Origin: Panagrolaimus kolymaensis | Lineage: Eukaryota; Nematoda; Chromadorea; Rhabditida; Panagrolaimidae | DNA length: 64,000 nucleotides | Reading direction: 5' to 3' | Assembly (NCBI GenBank): GCA_028622995.1 | Contig: JAJQJQ010000033.1 | Location: 1,302,001-1,366,000, forward strand | Part shown: positions 9,474-21,349 of the stretch, piece after piece | Layout of the letters: the number at the start of each line of letters is the position of its first letter | Numbering within the stretch: position 1 is the stretch's first letter | Position numbers and translations under genes: made by a program | The notes under the pieces: model-generated | The model's input: the letters and a program-made list of their open reading frames with translations, nothing else | Databases searched by the model: none | What the model was told of the DNA's origin: nothing

Positions 9474-12409
9474 ATGGCTGATGATGATAATGAAGTTGGA
9501 TTACCACAAAAAGGTCTTAATATGATTATCAAAGATACCGTTCCTGATATACGAATTGCTAATGAAACTCGAGATTTAATTAATCAATGTTGTGTAGAAT
9601 TTATCCGCCATTTATCTCGTGAAGCTCAAAGAATTTCTTCAGAAGATCAACGAAAAACTATTTATCATGAACACGTGCAAAAAGGTTTGTTGGTTTTTTT
9701 AGATAGGATAAGAGGAGACATTTTTTATTATTGGTCGCGGTTATACTAGAATAAAAAAAGCGATGAATCTTAAATTAGCTACAATTTTTTAATCCTTTTT
9801 TCATTGATTTCAGCCTTGAGCAATCTTGGATTTCCAAGAGATTATATTGAAGCAGCTGATCGCGTATTGGATGAATGCAAAATTAATGCCGAAAAACGTC
9901 TTCGTCGAAAGAACTCAAGATTGGATAAATGTGGAATTCCAGAAGAAAAACTTCTCGAAATGCAACAAAAACTTATTGAAGAGGTTGGTTACTAATAATT
10001 TTTTTGACATTATTTTCAATTACTAGGGAGAGAAAAAAGTTAGCATTAATAACACACCTTGGGAATAATGACGTCCGTCGTTACAGTATAATGCTGACCA
10101 TCATGTGCAACAAAAACTACGCATGTGTTCGTAGATGGGACTTGAAGAGAATAAAATTTTAGTTAAACAATAAAACTATGAATGAAAGAAGGGAAAAATA
10201 ACTTTCACGCCAAACAACACAGGGCAATATAAAAAAAACCAAAAGAAGAAAGCGTTGCTTTCTTGCAACTTTAATGTTGGTAGCGACTTTGCCTGATTCG
10301 TTGAATGCTGAAGGCGATGACAACGCGTTAGTTGGCGCCAATTTTTTTTCTAAAAAAACTTTGTCGGAAAAATGCAAAGGCATGTTATTGTGTATGCGTT
10401 GCTTTTACCACCATGTTGTAGGAGGAGCTAATGAGAGACTCTACAACGATTAGCTATATATTTTTTGTAAATAAAAAACATTAAAATCTTAACAACTTAG
10501 AAATTTAAACATAACTTATATTTAAGTTCGTAAAGGTCAAAAGCAACGATATCATTTTTTCTTTTTACTACCTAGTTATCTTTTACTTTCACTTAAAAAA
10601 ACTCGACAAGACTCTTTGATCATACTCGCTATCCCTCTTTTTTCCAAGTATATACCGAAAAAAGGGAATAACTAGTTGAGTCCCGCAAAAGCTCACTCTT
10701 TCTTTTTTCCTTCTATTTTATAATTATTCCCGAAGGGGAAATGCAAGCACAACCGCAAACGTTGCTTCAGCGTTCAAAGCTATCCGAAACCCTACCATTC
10801 TGTCGTTTTTATAGTTTAAAAATGATTCTATTGCCAGCTTGAAATGAAGTTACACTGCAACACTTTTCTCAAACTCACTATATTCATAAATTCTTTTCTT
10901 ACTTTTAGTGCCAAAAAAAACTATGTTAAAATTCTTTGTTTTTGTGCATCAATTTGGAATAAATGGTCAAAGCGGGAGTCGTTGAAATGTAAAAAATAAT
11001 TTTTTTGGCAACTTACCATTCAAGTTGGAAACATTGAGTGAATGATGAGGCAAAAGATGACCATTGTCTTCAAAGTCTAATAGCTTCTTCCAAGTGTTTC
11101 CACTCATAACCGACCAAAAGGAAGACATAATAATTCGTTTAGCCGATATGGAAGTTGAAGAAGTTGATGTAAACCTATAATTATATTTCTTGGGTTAGAA
11201 GCAAGGAAGAATTTGGTTAAAAAAAATTATTTTTGCAACCTTTTTCAAAAACAACTCTTTTTTCGTTGAAGCCTTAAACCTGAGAAATTTTAGTGCAGTG
11301 CTTTAAAAAAAATTTATTCCCCGATGTTATCCAATTGCCTTTGGCAATTGTATGTAACTCTTCACAAAAGCCTCTTTGCAAAATAAAGTAAAAAGTGCAA
11401 ACTTTTTATGTATATGCCGTGCCGAAAATGTTACTCTTTTTTTATAACTGTTTTCTTGTATTTTTATTTTTATGTTTCCAAATAAACAAATTTGGGACAT
11501 TGCTAAATGAGACTTTGCCATTTTTAATGCATTTTCTAAAATTTGATGTTTAAAAATTTTGAAAATTTAAGATGAAAGAGCAAAAAAAAAATGCTTCTGC
11601 TGTCAATGTGAGTTTGTCAAAGTTCGTGCGTGCAGAAAGAAAGTATGTTTTCTCACACCTCGTGGTTCTTCTTTTGCTCTCCTAAAATTTGCATAACTAT
11701 GAACATCTATAAACGGTGACGTCTTTTCCCCATTCTTCTTTAAATAAATTCAGAAGTAAAAAAGTGAGTTAAAAAGAAGATTTTGAGTATTCCGGAAATG
11801 TTTAACTGCTTTCACTCTTCTTTTTTTTTCTTCTGCTGGTAAAACATGCTACCAACATTTAAGATCGTCTCTTTGAATGAATAAAAGTTTTTGCCAATGC
11901 CCTTGTTGCTTGCCAATCTTATTCTTTATGGCTTATCAATATTTAATGTCGTTGTATAAGATGTTTTTGCGTGTGTGTATGTATGATCATAAAGAAGAAG
12001 CTAAACTTTTCCATTTAAGTCAGAAAAAATTGATGCTAAGTTAAGCGTATTTGAGAAATGTTAAATTATTTTGCAAGCATAAAAAAAGATAATAAATTAA
12101 ATATTTTCATGTTTGACAAGTTGAAAAATTTGTAAACTAATTAATTTCTATCCCAAAAATGGAAAAAAAAATTTTTTATGTAAACATTCAAAAAATTACC
12201 GTTTTTAGGCACGTCTTCGAGCTGATCAACAAGCTATGGAACAACAACAACAGCAAATGTCTTCAATGGGAATGAATGTTGCTGGAATGATGACACCTGG
12301 AATGCCAACAACTCCACTATCTGCAAGTGGTCAACCATTCAGTGATGCTGCAAGAAGGTTCGTGGTATCAAGTACGGCGCCTCGTGAAGAAGAAGACTAT
12401 GACACTTAA
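9474..12409 (+). CDS. dr1: Dr1 / NC2-beta, TBP-binding transcription cofactor
   Basis: Three exons: 9474-9684, 9814-9983 and 12209-12409 (193 residues; phases 1 then 0 close exactly). The protein begins MADDDNEVGLP and has the NC2-beta histone fold (about residues 15-95) with PDIRIANETRDL, CCVEFI and SNLGF. A basic stretch and a Gln/Met-rich tail follow. NC2-beta pairs with NC2-alpha (DRAP1) to bind TBP on DNA and inhibit TFIIB/TFIIA entry, repressing or tuning RNA polymerase II initiation in the nucleus. The length is slightly above the human 176 residues because of the low-complexity tail. The second intron is 2225 bases, very long compared with the 45-60 base introns of neighbours, and holds an antisense candidate gene (10046-11128). 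Confidence 0.93.
10046..11128 (-). CDS. Small unidentified gene nested antisense in Dr1 intron 2
   Basis: Two minus-strand exons, 11128-11017 and 10140-10046, join with a good donor (GTAAGT) and an acceptor ending CTTCAAG in matching phase 1, giving 68 residues beginning MSSFWSVMSGNTWKK and ending CY-stop. The frame is also open upstream of the ATG to an acceptor-like site near 11178 (ATTATAG). Either the start is the ATG just after a trans-splice site, or more 5' exons exist. The second exon could also splice on after AAG at 10058 (GTGTGT follows). The composition looks like real protein (Trp, His, Val-rich) and unlike the Lys/Phe-rich chance ORFs of the region. I do not recognise the family. 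Confidence 0.42.
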
Positions 12410-14343
12410 AGAAAGCTTCTGAAGTTGTGGTTTACCGAAGAAAAACAACAAGAAAACTGGGTGTGTCACGTCGTCGTCTAATATGTCAGGAGCAGGACCT
12501 CCAGAATGTTATTTTAACTTCCTTTTCAGTCATTTCTTGTTCATTAATTTTATTGTGTTTTTTTATTTTCTTTCTGAAATTGTTTTAAACTTTATAAAAA
12601 AGAAAAGCCGCCAAAAAAGTGAAGAAATGAATGAATGAACAGAGTGAACGAGACATATATCTATCTCTTTCTTATCCCTTTGGGATGTCAGTCAGTCAAT
12701 TGTCAAAGGATGAGGAAAAACAGGGGCAATTAGGAGAGGACTGACCTTCCATACAAGTTTTTCTTTCTTTCCGTTTTTTTTCAAAAAGAATCGCTTTCAA
12801 GTTTTTAAAGGATTTAGGCATGACTTTTGTTAACAAAAATTTCTCTATAAAAAACGGAGTCAGTCTCAAAACAATTCATGTAAAATTGGTTGAGCGACAA
12901 TTTTATCAACGAAAAATAAAACGAAGAAGAATAACTTCAACCCCATTCAAAAAAAAGCAACAAACAAAACCACAGCTTCTAAAACTTTTAAAAAATTTTT
13001 TGATTGAAACGAAGTGGCTTCCTTTACTTTTGCTTCCCTTTTTTAAAGAAAGAATTGGAGGAAATAAAATAAAATATTTTTTTCTACCGGGTTTTCTTTT
13101 CCTCTTTTTTCTTCCAAAATTGTTTGTTAAAGGAATAAAAAAACATAAATAGTAGGCTTGAAAAGGCAAAAAGTAAGTAGAAGGCAGGCATTCGATTACA
13201 TGAAAGCTGTCATACAGCAAGCAGTGTAATTTTCTTACAAAATTGGCAATTTTAAAAAATAATAAAAAAATAAATAAAAACGATAAAAATTTATAGTAAG
13301 CTAAAGAAGAAAAAAAATGACATCAGAACGAAGCTTTTTTCAAAAATAAGAAAATAAAGGAAATAATAAAACATTTCAAGGGTTTAATGACAAAGGAATA
13401 CGATCGATATCAATGACAAACAAAAATCTCTTTCAAGGGTTAACTAATCAAAAATAAGTAACAAGTGTATTTGAAGCACCGCTTCAAACATATTTTTTAA
13501 ACAAAAAGTAAATTTCAAATTTGACTTTTTCAAAAGCTGTTTGACATTCATTTTTATTCGACTTCAAGCTTCAATAACCAAAGTTGAAAGCTTGTCGTCG
13601 TAAAATCCAAAGTCTAAATTGAAAAATTAACAATAAAAATCGACATTAACATAAAAAACACGCGTTAAAATCCATCCAACTTCCCTTCCAAACAATTTTC
13701 TTCTTCTTGAAGCCTTCATTATTAGATTGTTTAACTCGGCCATGTGAAACCATCAAATTACAGCCACTACTGCTACTACTATGTGCTACAACTGAAAGGC
13801 AACATTGTCATCGACCCTCATTTTAAACTCCTTAGAGGATAACAAAAAAATCCTAAAATGAGGTGGTTGAAAATGCAATGCTTTTTTATTTCCATCCATC
13901 TTTTTTTTAAAGCAGGTGGCAACAATTTTATTTCTTTTTTATCGATGAAAAAAAAACAAAAGTCAATCAAATTCAACCATAAAAAAATTTAAAACTAAAA
14001 AAATAAGCGGCAAAGAAAATCTTCCCATGAGAGTCATTTATGAATTGATCAAAAAAATTTCTTAATACATTCTTTGTAAACCTTTTCTATTAAAGCTTTT
14101 TTTACTTTAAAAAATAAGAAACAGATGTCAAAAAAGTGGAGTTGAGGAGTTATGTTTGTATAGATTTTTAAATTCGCGTAAAAAATCATTAAAAAAGACA
14201 GACACCTCTTATTCTTATTTACAGTAGCATAAATTTTATGATTTCAAATTTTGTTAAGTTTCAGAAAAATCTTTGTTTTGCTATTTTACATTAGAAATAT
14301 TACATACATACAATAAATTAGTTTCATTAAACATTTTTTTCTT
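12410..14343. other. Intergenic: Dr1 3' UTR side and kinase 3' side (convergent)
   Basis: About 1.9 kb between convergent genes. T-rich and A-rich runs, no convincing exon. One short plus-strand open stretch after an ACAG near 13768-13850 could be an exon by chance. No RNA gene or repeat seen. Confidence 0.4.
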
Positions 14344-15802
14344 CTAAAAAATGCCAAGACCACGATCTTTATTATCACCATCTTTGATATAATTTCGAAG
14401 ACATATAAGGACGGTTTTGAATGTTGGACGTTGATCAGGATCACCTAAGCATTCTCGCATCAAATCTCCAATCATTCTAGGCATTTTTGCAGGTGGTTGT
14501 AAGCGATATCCTTTAACAACAACTTTATCATAAACTTTTTCAGGTTTCCAATCAGCATATGGAATTGAGTAAGGAATGGTGAAAGCTTCATACATGGTTA
14601 CTCCAAATGCGTAAACATCAGTGCCTTTGTTGACAATTGCATTTTCATAAACTTCAGGAGCTAACCATCGAAGATTCATAGGCTTATTTGGATCAACTTT
14701 GTATTTGGATGTTCGACGAGTCATACCAAAATCAGCAACTTTAACAACTTTTGAGATGAGTAAATTGCGGCAAGCGATATCTCTATGTATGCATCCTAAA
14801 CACAAACAAATAACAAAGAAATATGAAGGGAAAATTTCACACCCTTTGTATGAAGATATTCGAGTCCAGTTGCAGCTTCAATGAGAAGATTCACGCGTGC
14901 TTTGACGCTCAATTTTGAGCCTTTCTTTTCAAGGTAACGATCAACAGCTCCACCATCGACCAATTCCATTACAAGATAGTACGGCTAAATATTAATGTAA
15001 TATTTTGGATTAAAAGGATATACATCATACAGTAAAATCATTTGCAACACCATACATTTTGACGATATTTGGATGATCATAAAGCATCATAACACGAGCT
15101 TCCTTCCATAAAGAATTCGAAGCTTCAACACTCATTTCAGTTAAAACTTTGATTGCAACCGTTGTTTGTTTTCTTTCAATTGTTAAAATTCCTTTATAAA
15201 CGGTACCTAAAATCATAATTTAATAGCATGTATACAATTCTTATGTTTACCATATGATCCAGAGCCTAATTCTTTTCCAAGGGCAACCATTCGATGACGA
15301 AGTTCCCAACTTTTTCGACGAATAGGACAATCAAGGATAGCAGTTTGATTTGCTATTGTTACAGGACGTTTTCGAACCTAAAAAAATCGACATTATAAAT
15401 AACATCCAGAGATAAAGATAAACTTACTTGATGAAAATCAATGACATCTTTGATGCATTCAAAGAAGTTTCCTTGAAAATCCCATCCATTTCCTTCAACT
15501 TGTGCAATGGCAGCGTTTAAAACCTGAAAACAAACAAATGATTGAAGCGGTAAGAAATCGTTCCCATAACTTACACTTGTTCCAGAACGAACGCTCAAAA
15601 TGATATTGTATTGATTATCATGTTCAATGGCGCGAAGTAAAAATTCTCCATTATTTTTGAGTAAAGATGCCGTATCTTCGTTTGGAAGTAAACCATGCCA
15701 ATAATCAAGATTGAAATGATCCCCTTGTGGAATTTGTAGTTGATCGGATGCTTCTTCTTCGACTTTATCTTTTTTATTCTTTTTTGATTCTTTTGAAGGC
15801 AT
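14344..15802 (-). CDS. SH2-domain non-receptor tyrosine kinase, Fer/Fps-like (nematode type)
   Basis: Six minus-strand exons: 15802-15575, 15523-15428, 15377-15251, 15206-15031, 14984-14843 and 14795-14344, 406 residues, all phases closing. A short Lys/Glu-rich N-terminus is followed by one SH2 domain (about 33-110; YWHGLLP at its start and FLLR as the phosphotyrosine-binding FLVR). The tyrosine kinase domain follows: glycine loop GSGSYG, VAIKVL lysine, MELVDGG hinge, HRDIACRN catalytic loop, DFGM, LRWLAPE, and W-D-V-Y-A-F-G-V. All key catalytic residues are present, so it is predicted active. The HRDIACRN loop and compact SH2-kinase layout without an F-BAR domain match the large Fer-related family of nematodes, often testis-enriched. 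Its 5' side faces the MULE insertion, 154 bases upstream. Confidence 0.92.
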
Positions 15803-15962
15803 TTCAAAGTTGAGAGAAAGCTTTGATGATGGTTGTTGATTGACGACCGATTGATTGCAATTCAGATAAAGAAAAGGAATTTCGAAAGCACGACCATTTT
15901 TTACTCAATGAAAAATGTAAGGTATAATATGCAAATTTATTTTGTCACATGTGCGGCCGCTG

Positions 15963-16219
15963 ACCAACTCGCGTAATGCCTACTCGTGCCGTACCAACTC
16001 GTGCAAAAAGCTACCCAACTCGTGCAAAAGTTGACCCAACTCGTGCAGTTTTTCAAATTTTAGACTCCCAACTCGTGCAAAAAAAAAACACCCAACTCGT
16101 GCCGAAAATGCACCTAACTCGTGCAAAAAATGATCAAAAGGCTTTTATCAATGGATTTTTACGGAAATAAAAAACAAATTATTATTCTTCAATATTTCAA
16201 AGCTTTTTTAACAATTATT
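15963..16219. repeat. MULE left terminal inverted repeat
   Basis: Starts CCAACTCGCGTAATGCC and contains CCAACTCGTGCA-type units about every 20-30 bases, then unique sequence that is mirrored at the right end. It lacks one duplicated segment (about 57 bases) present in the right arm. Confidence 0.85.
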
Positions 16220-16239
16220 CATATGCCAAATGTTTGACG

Positions 16240-16262
16240 ATCCATAGGACTTTCCTATGGAT
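16240..16262. repeat. Perfect 10-bp hairpin inside MULE 5' region
   Basis: ATCCATAGGA, loop CTT, TCCTATGGAT. It lies between the left inverted repeat and the transposase start and could be a protein-binding palindrome or an RNA stem in the leader. Confidence 0.65.
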
Positions 16263-16481
16263 TTCATTTTATCGAATCGGCTATTATAGCTTCAGAATTA
16301 TCGTTTGGATAGGTTTATGCAGTTATTTATGGATTTACGAGAGACTCTGCGAGTAAATTTAAAGATTTCAGAGTAAAGCGGTCCATTTTTTTTCAGTTTT
16401 TTAATTTTTTGTTTCGAATAGGTTCAAAATGATTAGAAAAAATTATTGGCGTCAAGCTTTTTCTCAAAAAGTGAGCAGGAT

Positions 16482-17713
16482 ATGCTAATTTTCCATTCAA
16501 TTGCTGATTTATTGCTTCCAAAAAATATTAAGTATTCTTGGACATTGAAATCTGAACAAATGGATGGTGATGAAGAAGAAAGAGAACTCCTTTTACAATA
16601 TTTTGATGATGACATTGTAATCTTTATGTCTGATGTTCAAATCAAAAGATTCGCTCAAGCTCAAGAATATTTCGCAGATGGCACTTTTAAATTCTCACCT
16701 CATTCTTATGTTCAAATCTATCGAATCTTTGGACTTTTTCGCACAACTCATTGTTCTCCGCTTGCTACTGTTTTATTGAAAAGGAAAGATATTCCAACGT
16801 ATACCAAGGTCTTTCGAAAAAGTTAGTTTTATTATGTTTTCATTAATTTTAATTTTTGTAAATTTTAGTCTTTGAACTCGTTAATGTCCAACTCGTTGAT
16901 TTTCGTGCTAAATATATCCATTTCGACTACGAAACTGCAGCTGTCAAATCCTTCAATTCTGTTTTTGGAAGTCAAATCAAGCCGAAAGTATGTTCTTTCC
17001 ACTGCAAACAAGCGTTAATTCGTCAAATTGTAAGTTTTCCCTTTTATTTACTTACATCATTTAATATTTAATTCTTCAGAGACAGTTGCACGTTATTAAT
17101 CTCTATAGAAACAATCCAGTTTTTAACCGTTTTTGCACGAAACTTGGTGGCTTACAACTTATAAGAACTTGTTATCACCGTGATGCTAAAGATTATATGC
17201 TTCGAAGTGCTGCTAGACTTGATAATGAACAAAATATGCCTGCTGGTACCTCTCAAATAGCTCAAACCTTAGTTGAATATTTTTTGTAAGTTTTTATTAC
17301 AATAATTCTTTTATTCTAACTTTTTTTACAGCAATAATTGGGTTCATGGTCCATGTGGTCAGCTCTTCTTCTCGTTGTATAAACTCAAGACAAATAGAAC
17401 ATCCAATTATGCCGAAGCTTATCATTCGAAGCAACATTATGCTTTTGTCCAAACTAAATCAAGTCTTGGCGAATGGATCGTATGTTTCAGGGAAAAGCAG
17501 AATGAGGAAGATGAACAATTGGATGCTATCTTGAATGGTTTAGAACGAGCTAAAAAACCAACCAAAAAGAGTGTAAAAGCAGACAAAAAAATCAAAAAAG
17601 CCAAAGAAAAATTTAAAGCTGCTATGGAAGATGAAGACAATCAAATGCTTGATGAAATCTTTTCAAAAGCTTTATATTCTCTTGGAACACTTCTTGGTTA
17701 TGCTGGTAATTAA
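16482..17713 (+). CDS. MULE transposase
   Basis: Exons: up to 16821 (start uncertain), 16869-17029, 17080-17285 and 17332-17713; phases 1, 0, 2 close. The first in-frame ATG is 16482 (362 residues). The frame is open back to 16437 after a stop, so any further N-terminus would need another exon; an acceptor-like TTTCAG at 16396 and GAATAG at 16420 are candidates for the transcript start. Features are the MULE catalytic-core signature FADGTFKFSP followed by YRIFG, then VDFRAKYIHFDYE with the second acidic residue, CSFHCKQALIRQI (C-x2-H-type region), the helical insertion, and near the end NNWVHGP and TSNYAEAYHS, the conserved block after the third acidic residue. The C-terminus is Lys-rich. No N-terminal FLYWCH or zinc finger is visible. 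No stop or frameshift is seen. Confidence 0.85.
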
Positions 17714-17821
17714 TAATGTTTGTTAAATATTCAAGTTATTATGTTTTGTTAAAATTTATGATTTTTTTTGTTGTTTGTTGATTGCTTTTTTGTTATGAAA
17801 AAAATCATTTTTGTTAATAAA

Positions 17822-18131
17822 TAATTGTTAAAAAAAGCTTTGAAATATTGAAGAATAATAATTTGTTTTTTATTTCCGTAAAAATCCATTGATAAAAGCC
17901 TTTTGATCATTTTTTGCACGAGTTAGGTGCATTTTCGGCACGAGTTGGGTGTTTTTTTTTTGCACGAGTTGGGAGTCTAAAATTTGAAAAACTGCACGAG
18001 TTGGGTGCATTTTTTGCACGAGTTGGGAGTCTAAAATTTGAAAAACTGCACGAGTTGGGTGCATTTTTTGCACGAGTTGGGTACATTTTGCACGAGTTGG
18101 TACGGCACGAGTAGGCATTACGCGAGTTGGG
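17822..18131. repeat. MULE right terminal inverted repeat with internal duplication
   Basis: Reverse complement of the left arm, but with an extra copy of the unit that runs from one TGCACGAGTTGGG through AGTCTAAAATTTG to the next. The TGCACGAGTTGG motif recurs about eight times. Short clean-looking ORFs read in these repeats on both strands are repeat artefacts. Confidence 0.85.
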
Positions 18132-18406
18132 TTTTTCCCACATGTGCGTGCGAAAATTGAAGAAAAAGAGCAAAATAATTTGTTAGTCGTTACAATTTTG
18201 CGATTATTTTTTAATTTTTTGATTTACAACAAAGAAACTCTTTTGTTTGGTGTTTTTTAAATTACCGGAATCATTTTATTTCAAAACCATTCTATCTAAT
18301 AAATTTAAAAAATATTTAAAAAAAAAGTTTTTTATATATATTTTGTTTGAGACTAGATGAGATCAATTTGAATAAGAAAACACGCATGACTTTATTTAAT
18401 TCTACT

Positions 18407-19650
18407 CTAGCTAAAAGTTCTTTGAAGTAATAAATTTGCTGCGACTTCAATATTATGATCAGCTTCTTGCAGAGCCCGAATAACTTCCGCTCGATTTGCA
18501 AAACCCATGCCAATTAAATTTTGAACTAAACCTTCTGGTGGTGGACCCGCTCCTCGACGAACTCCTTGAAATCGAATGTTTCTTTGCATTTGTTGTTGAA
18601 ACATTTGACGCTGAATTTCATCTTCTTCTTCAATTCTTTGACGCTCAATTGTTGCGGCAATTGGTAAAGCCTTGCCCTATAATTGTTGATAATGTAATGC
18701 TTCGTCTAAAGAAGAAACAAACTTTTCTAGTTTCGAAAATTTCTTCAAACATATTAATCCATGAGCCACCCGCAGAATCGGGATCTCTCGTTTGTTGAGC
18801 AATGAATTCAGGGATAAATGTAAGATTTTGAATACAAAATAAATTTAATCGATAAATGAATGTTGCAAAAATGGCTGGAATAACGAAGTGAAGAAGGGTG
18901 AAAGTTGAAGATATCTGAAATAAAATATCCATTTTTTAAAATTCACATTGATTGGTACTTACTTGAGCTAATAAAAAAATAATAAAATGATGTTCTGAAA
19001 TTGGAATGAATTCAAACATTCGATAAATAGCAAACACCGGAATTTCAGCAATATAATGACAATAAACTATTGTAATTAAAGTTAATGGAGATCCATGAAA
19101 TGCAAGATGCTCAGGAGCTGTTGAAGAAAAAGCAAGTTTGAGGACCAAATATCGAATAAATTGAGACGTTATGAGTGAAGTTACAAGACAATTCTATAAA
19201 ATTATATCATAGATTATTCGAATGTCCTTGTTCATTGAGAACTTACAATATACTTTTTGGTTCCAAATCTTCGCTCAATAAGTCGGAAAAAATAAATTAA
19301 TATCACAGATATTGTTAATTCGGGTACATTATTTGCAACAAATGGAGAATATAATAAATGTAAAATCTTAAAATTAAAGAATACATATATAAAAAACCAA
19401 ATTCAATATCTTACATTTCCATTTCTTACATCTGCTAAACTTGGAGTTATTTCTGTAGTTGTAGTTAGATACAAATCTTGTGAAAATTTTATTACTGAAC
19501 AAAAAATTATTGATATCAGCCTAGAAGGAAAAGAATTTTTTAAAACTCAAGTTTGATAGCTTACCAAAATTTTGTAAATGGCGCATGTCTAAACATTCCA
19601 GATGAGTAAAATTTATATAAATCTGGGATATTTGAATCTGATATTGACAT
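18407..19650 (-). CDS. ubac2: UBAC2-like rhomboid pseudoprotease with UBA domain
   Basis: Six minus-strand exons: 19650-19565, 19520-19415, 19366-19247, 19193-18963, 18914-18723 and 18676-18407, 334 residues (human UBAC2 is 344), phases closing. The N-terminus MSISDSNIPDLYKFY is followed by RHAPFTKFW, typical of the family, then six or so membrane segments of the Derlin/rhomboid type without a catalytic Ser-His pair. A charged Gln-rich linker and a C-terminal UBA domain (LIGMGFANRAEVIRAL; AANLL) follow. UBAC2 sits in the ER membrane, binds ubiquitin and retains UBXD8, affecting ER-associated degradation. The 3' end is 268 bases from the MULE. The SLC35F-type gene ends 335 bases upstream on the same strand, a spacing compatible with an operon. 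Confidence 0.85.
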
Positions 19651-19984
19651 GATTTTTATTTATTTGTCTTCACTAAATAAAACCACAAAATAATAAAAGC
19701 TTATTGAAAGGAAATAAAACTTTTGGCCATGAATGTTGCTGGTTGTGTCTATTTTCTTCTTGTTTTTTACACACGGACAAACTACAACTGTTTTTTTTTT
19801 AATTTGCGCATTTTTTGTTGGAAAAATAGTTTGATACAGAAAATGGATTAAACCATGATTCATTCTGGACTTTCTATGGAGAATTTATTGCATAAAAATA
19901 AGTAAATTTTTATTGAGAAAACAAATTTAATGATATGTTTTTATTATTAATTAACAAGCTTTAAGTGATAAACAAAAAAGGGGT

Positions 19985-21349
19985 TTAAGCGGATGAAGTA
20001 GTAACATCATAAGAAGTTTTGGAACGTTTTGTGGCACGCATACAAAGTTCTCGTAATGGGAAAGCTGATAGAACAAATGAAATTAAAATTAATATTGAAC
20101 CAATTATAAATTTTGGTGTAACAATGAGATTTCGAAATACGATATCAATTATGGCTGATACTGGAATACCACATAACATTCCAACTGAGATAAGTAAAGG
20201 GTTTAATAAAGCAATACCAAAGTTTACCAAAAAATTGAATACTAAAAACGGGAAATAAATTATCAATGTGAAAAGGTTTAAGCTAAGTGAAAGAAATCAA
20301 AGGTTTAAATTCAATTTTTTTGATAAGGGTTAGGGCGAAAATAAGCCGGGAAATTAAGGGTATTCGATCCAATCCAAAACAAATACGTTTGTGATTTAAT
20401 ATTATGGAAAATTACTTACAAAGTGATAATAATGCATTGCCAGCTAATGCTCCCCACGGCACGTATTCCCATGTTATTTTATCAGCATTAGTTAAAACTA
20501 AAACTACGGTTGGAATAATATTTAAAAAGACATTCATAAAGCCTAAGCACGTCATAAAGGCTGATACTTGTCCAAGTGAAGCATCACCAATTAATTTTTT
20601 AAATAAAACTTTATAAAAGGCTGCAAAAAGAGCTGATGCTACAACAAGTCCAGCTCCAAGGAGGCTTCCAGCATATTCTTTATCCAAGGAAATAACAATC
20701 ACGCCACCAATAGCGAAAAAGACAGCAAGAACTTTCACTGGATCTACTCTTTCACGCAAAAGTATCCATGAAAGGATACAAACCATTGCAACATTGGATG
20801 ACATGATGGATGAAGCAGCGCTGGCGGCAATATGGCCCAGACCTTGACTGTAACAATAATTGGCAGCAACCCAAAGAATGAGAAAAGGAGTAACTCGAAT
20901 AAAAAGGCTTCTATAAATTTTTATTAATAATTATGATTTTGGATGACAGATGCTTACGGAATGGTAAAACCTTTATTACCAAAAATTCCCATAGCTTCTG
21001 AATGAGCATTATAAAAGCTTTGTTTTCCACAAGTTATGGCATAAATAAGATAAAATGGATAACAAACAGTCATAAAGCATGTTGAAAACCATACAAGTGA
21101 ATATGGAGCATAAAATTTATTTGGATCAAGGTCGAGTGCAGATTTACTGAATTGAGTTGCACAAGCCCATGATAATGCAACACCCGAAACAATAATAAAC
21201 GCTACAAAGCTTGATTGAATCAAAGAAGCATCATCAAGTCGCCCCATTTTGTCTTTCTTATCTCTAATGGGAAGTGGCGATGTTCTTCCTTTGAGTGGAA
21301 CCTCTTCACTTTTTGTGATTTCTTCAAGTTGAAATTCAGACTGCGGCAT
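19985..21349 (-). CDS. SLC35F3/F4-type multi-pass membrane transporter
   Basis: Three minus-strand exons: 21349-20958, 20910-20420 and 20241-19985, 379 residues, phases 2 and 1 closing. The N-terminal cytoplasmic stretch is acidic/basic; about ten hydrophobic segments follow. The most diagnostic block is the drug/metabolite-transporter repeat with ASAASSIMSSNVAMVCILSW, LRERVDP and, later, FKKLIGDASLGQ, which match SLC35F3/F4 (putative thiamine transporters). The second half ends in PLLISVGMLCGIPVSAIID, also typical. It probably moves a small cofactor or nucleotide-like solute across an organelle or plasma membrane; the substrate is inferred from family only. It is a candidate upstream cistron of the UBAC2-like gene. 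Confidence 0.85.

Larger units (their letters stand above)
15956..18138 (+). mobile_element. Complete Mutator-like (MULE) DNA transposon with 10-bp target duplication
   Basis: CACATGTGCG at 15946-15955 and 18139-18148 flanks the element as a direct repeat, the size expected of MULE target duplications (8-11 bp). Long terminal inverted repeats (about 15963-16219 and 17822-18131) are built from many copies of TGCACGAGTTGGG (and its complement). Between them lies an apparently intact four-exon transposase. The element sits between the 3' end of the UBAC2-like gene and the 5' end of the kinase. The intact ORF and nearly identical arms suggest a recent insertion. The very terminal bases (about 8-10 outside the CCAACTCGCG match) differ between ends, so the exact boundaries rest on the target duplication, which is itself partly palindromic. 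Confidence 0.85.

Noticed and set aside
13768..13850. Plus-strand open stretch after an ACAG
   Set aside because: No partner exon and the frame is short; composition driven by a CTACTG microsatellite.
16446..16481. Start of MULE transposase at the TTG of 16446
   Set aside because: Not an ATG; first in-frame ATG is 16482, so the extra residues need an upstream exon.
17870..18118. Repeat-containing ORFs on both strands (PTRAK-type peptides)
   Set aside because: They are translations of the MULE arm repeats and exist in several frames.
15963..18131. Regularly spaced TGCACGAGTTGG copies resembling a CRISPR array
   Set aside because: Copies are inverted at the two ends of a transposon, spacers are short and not unique, and the genome is eukaryotic.
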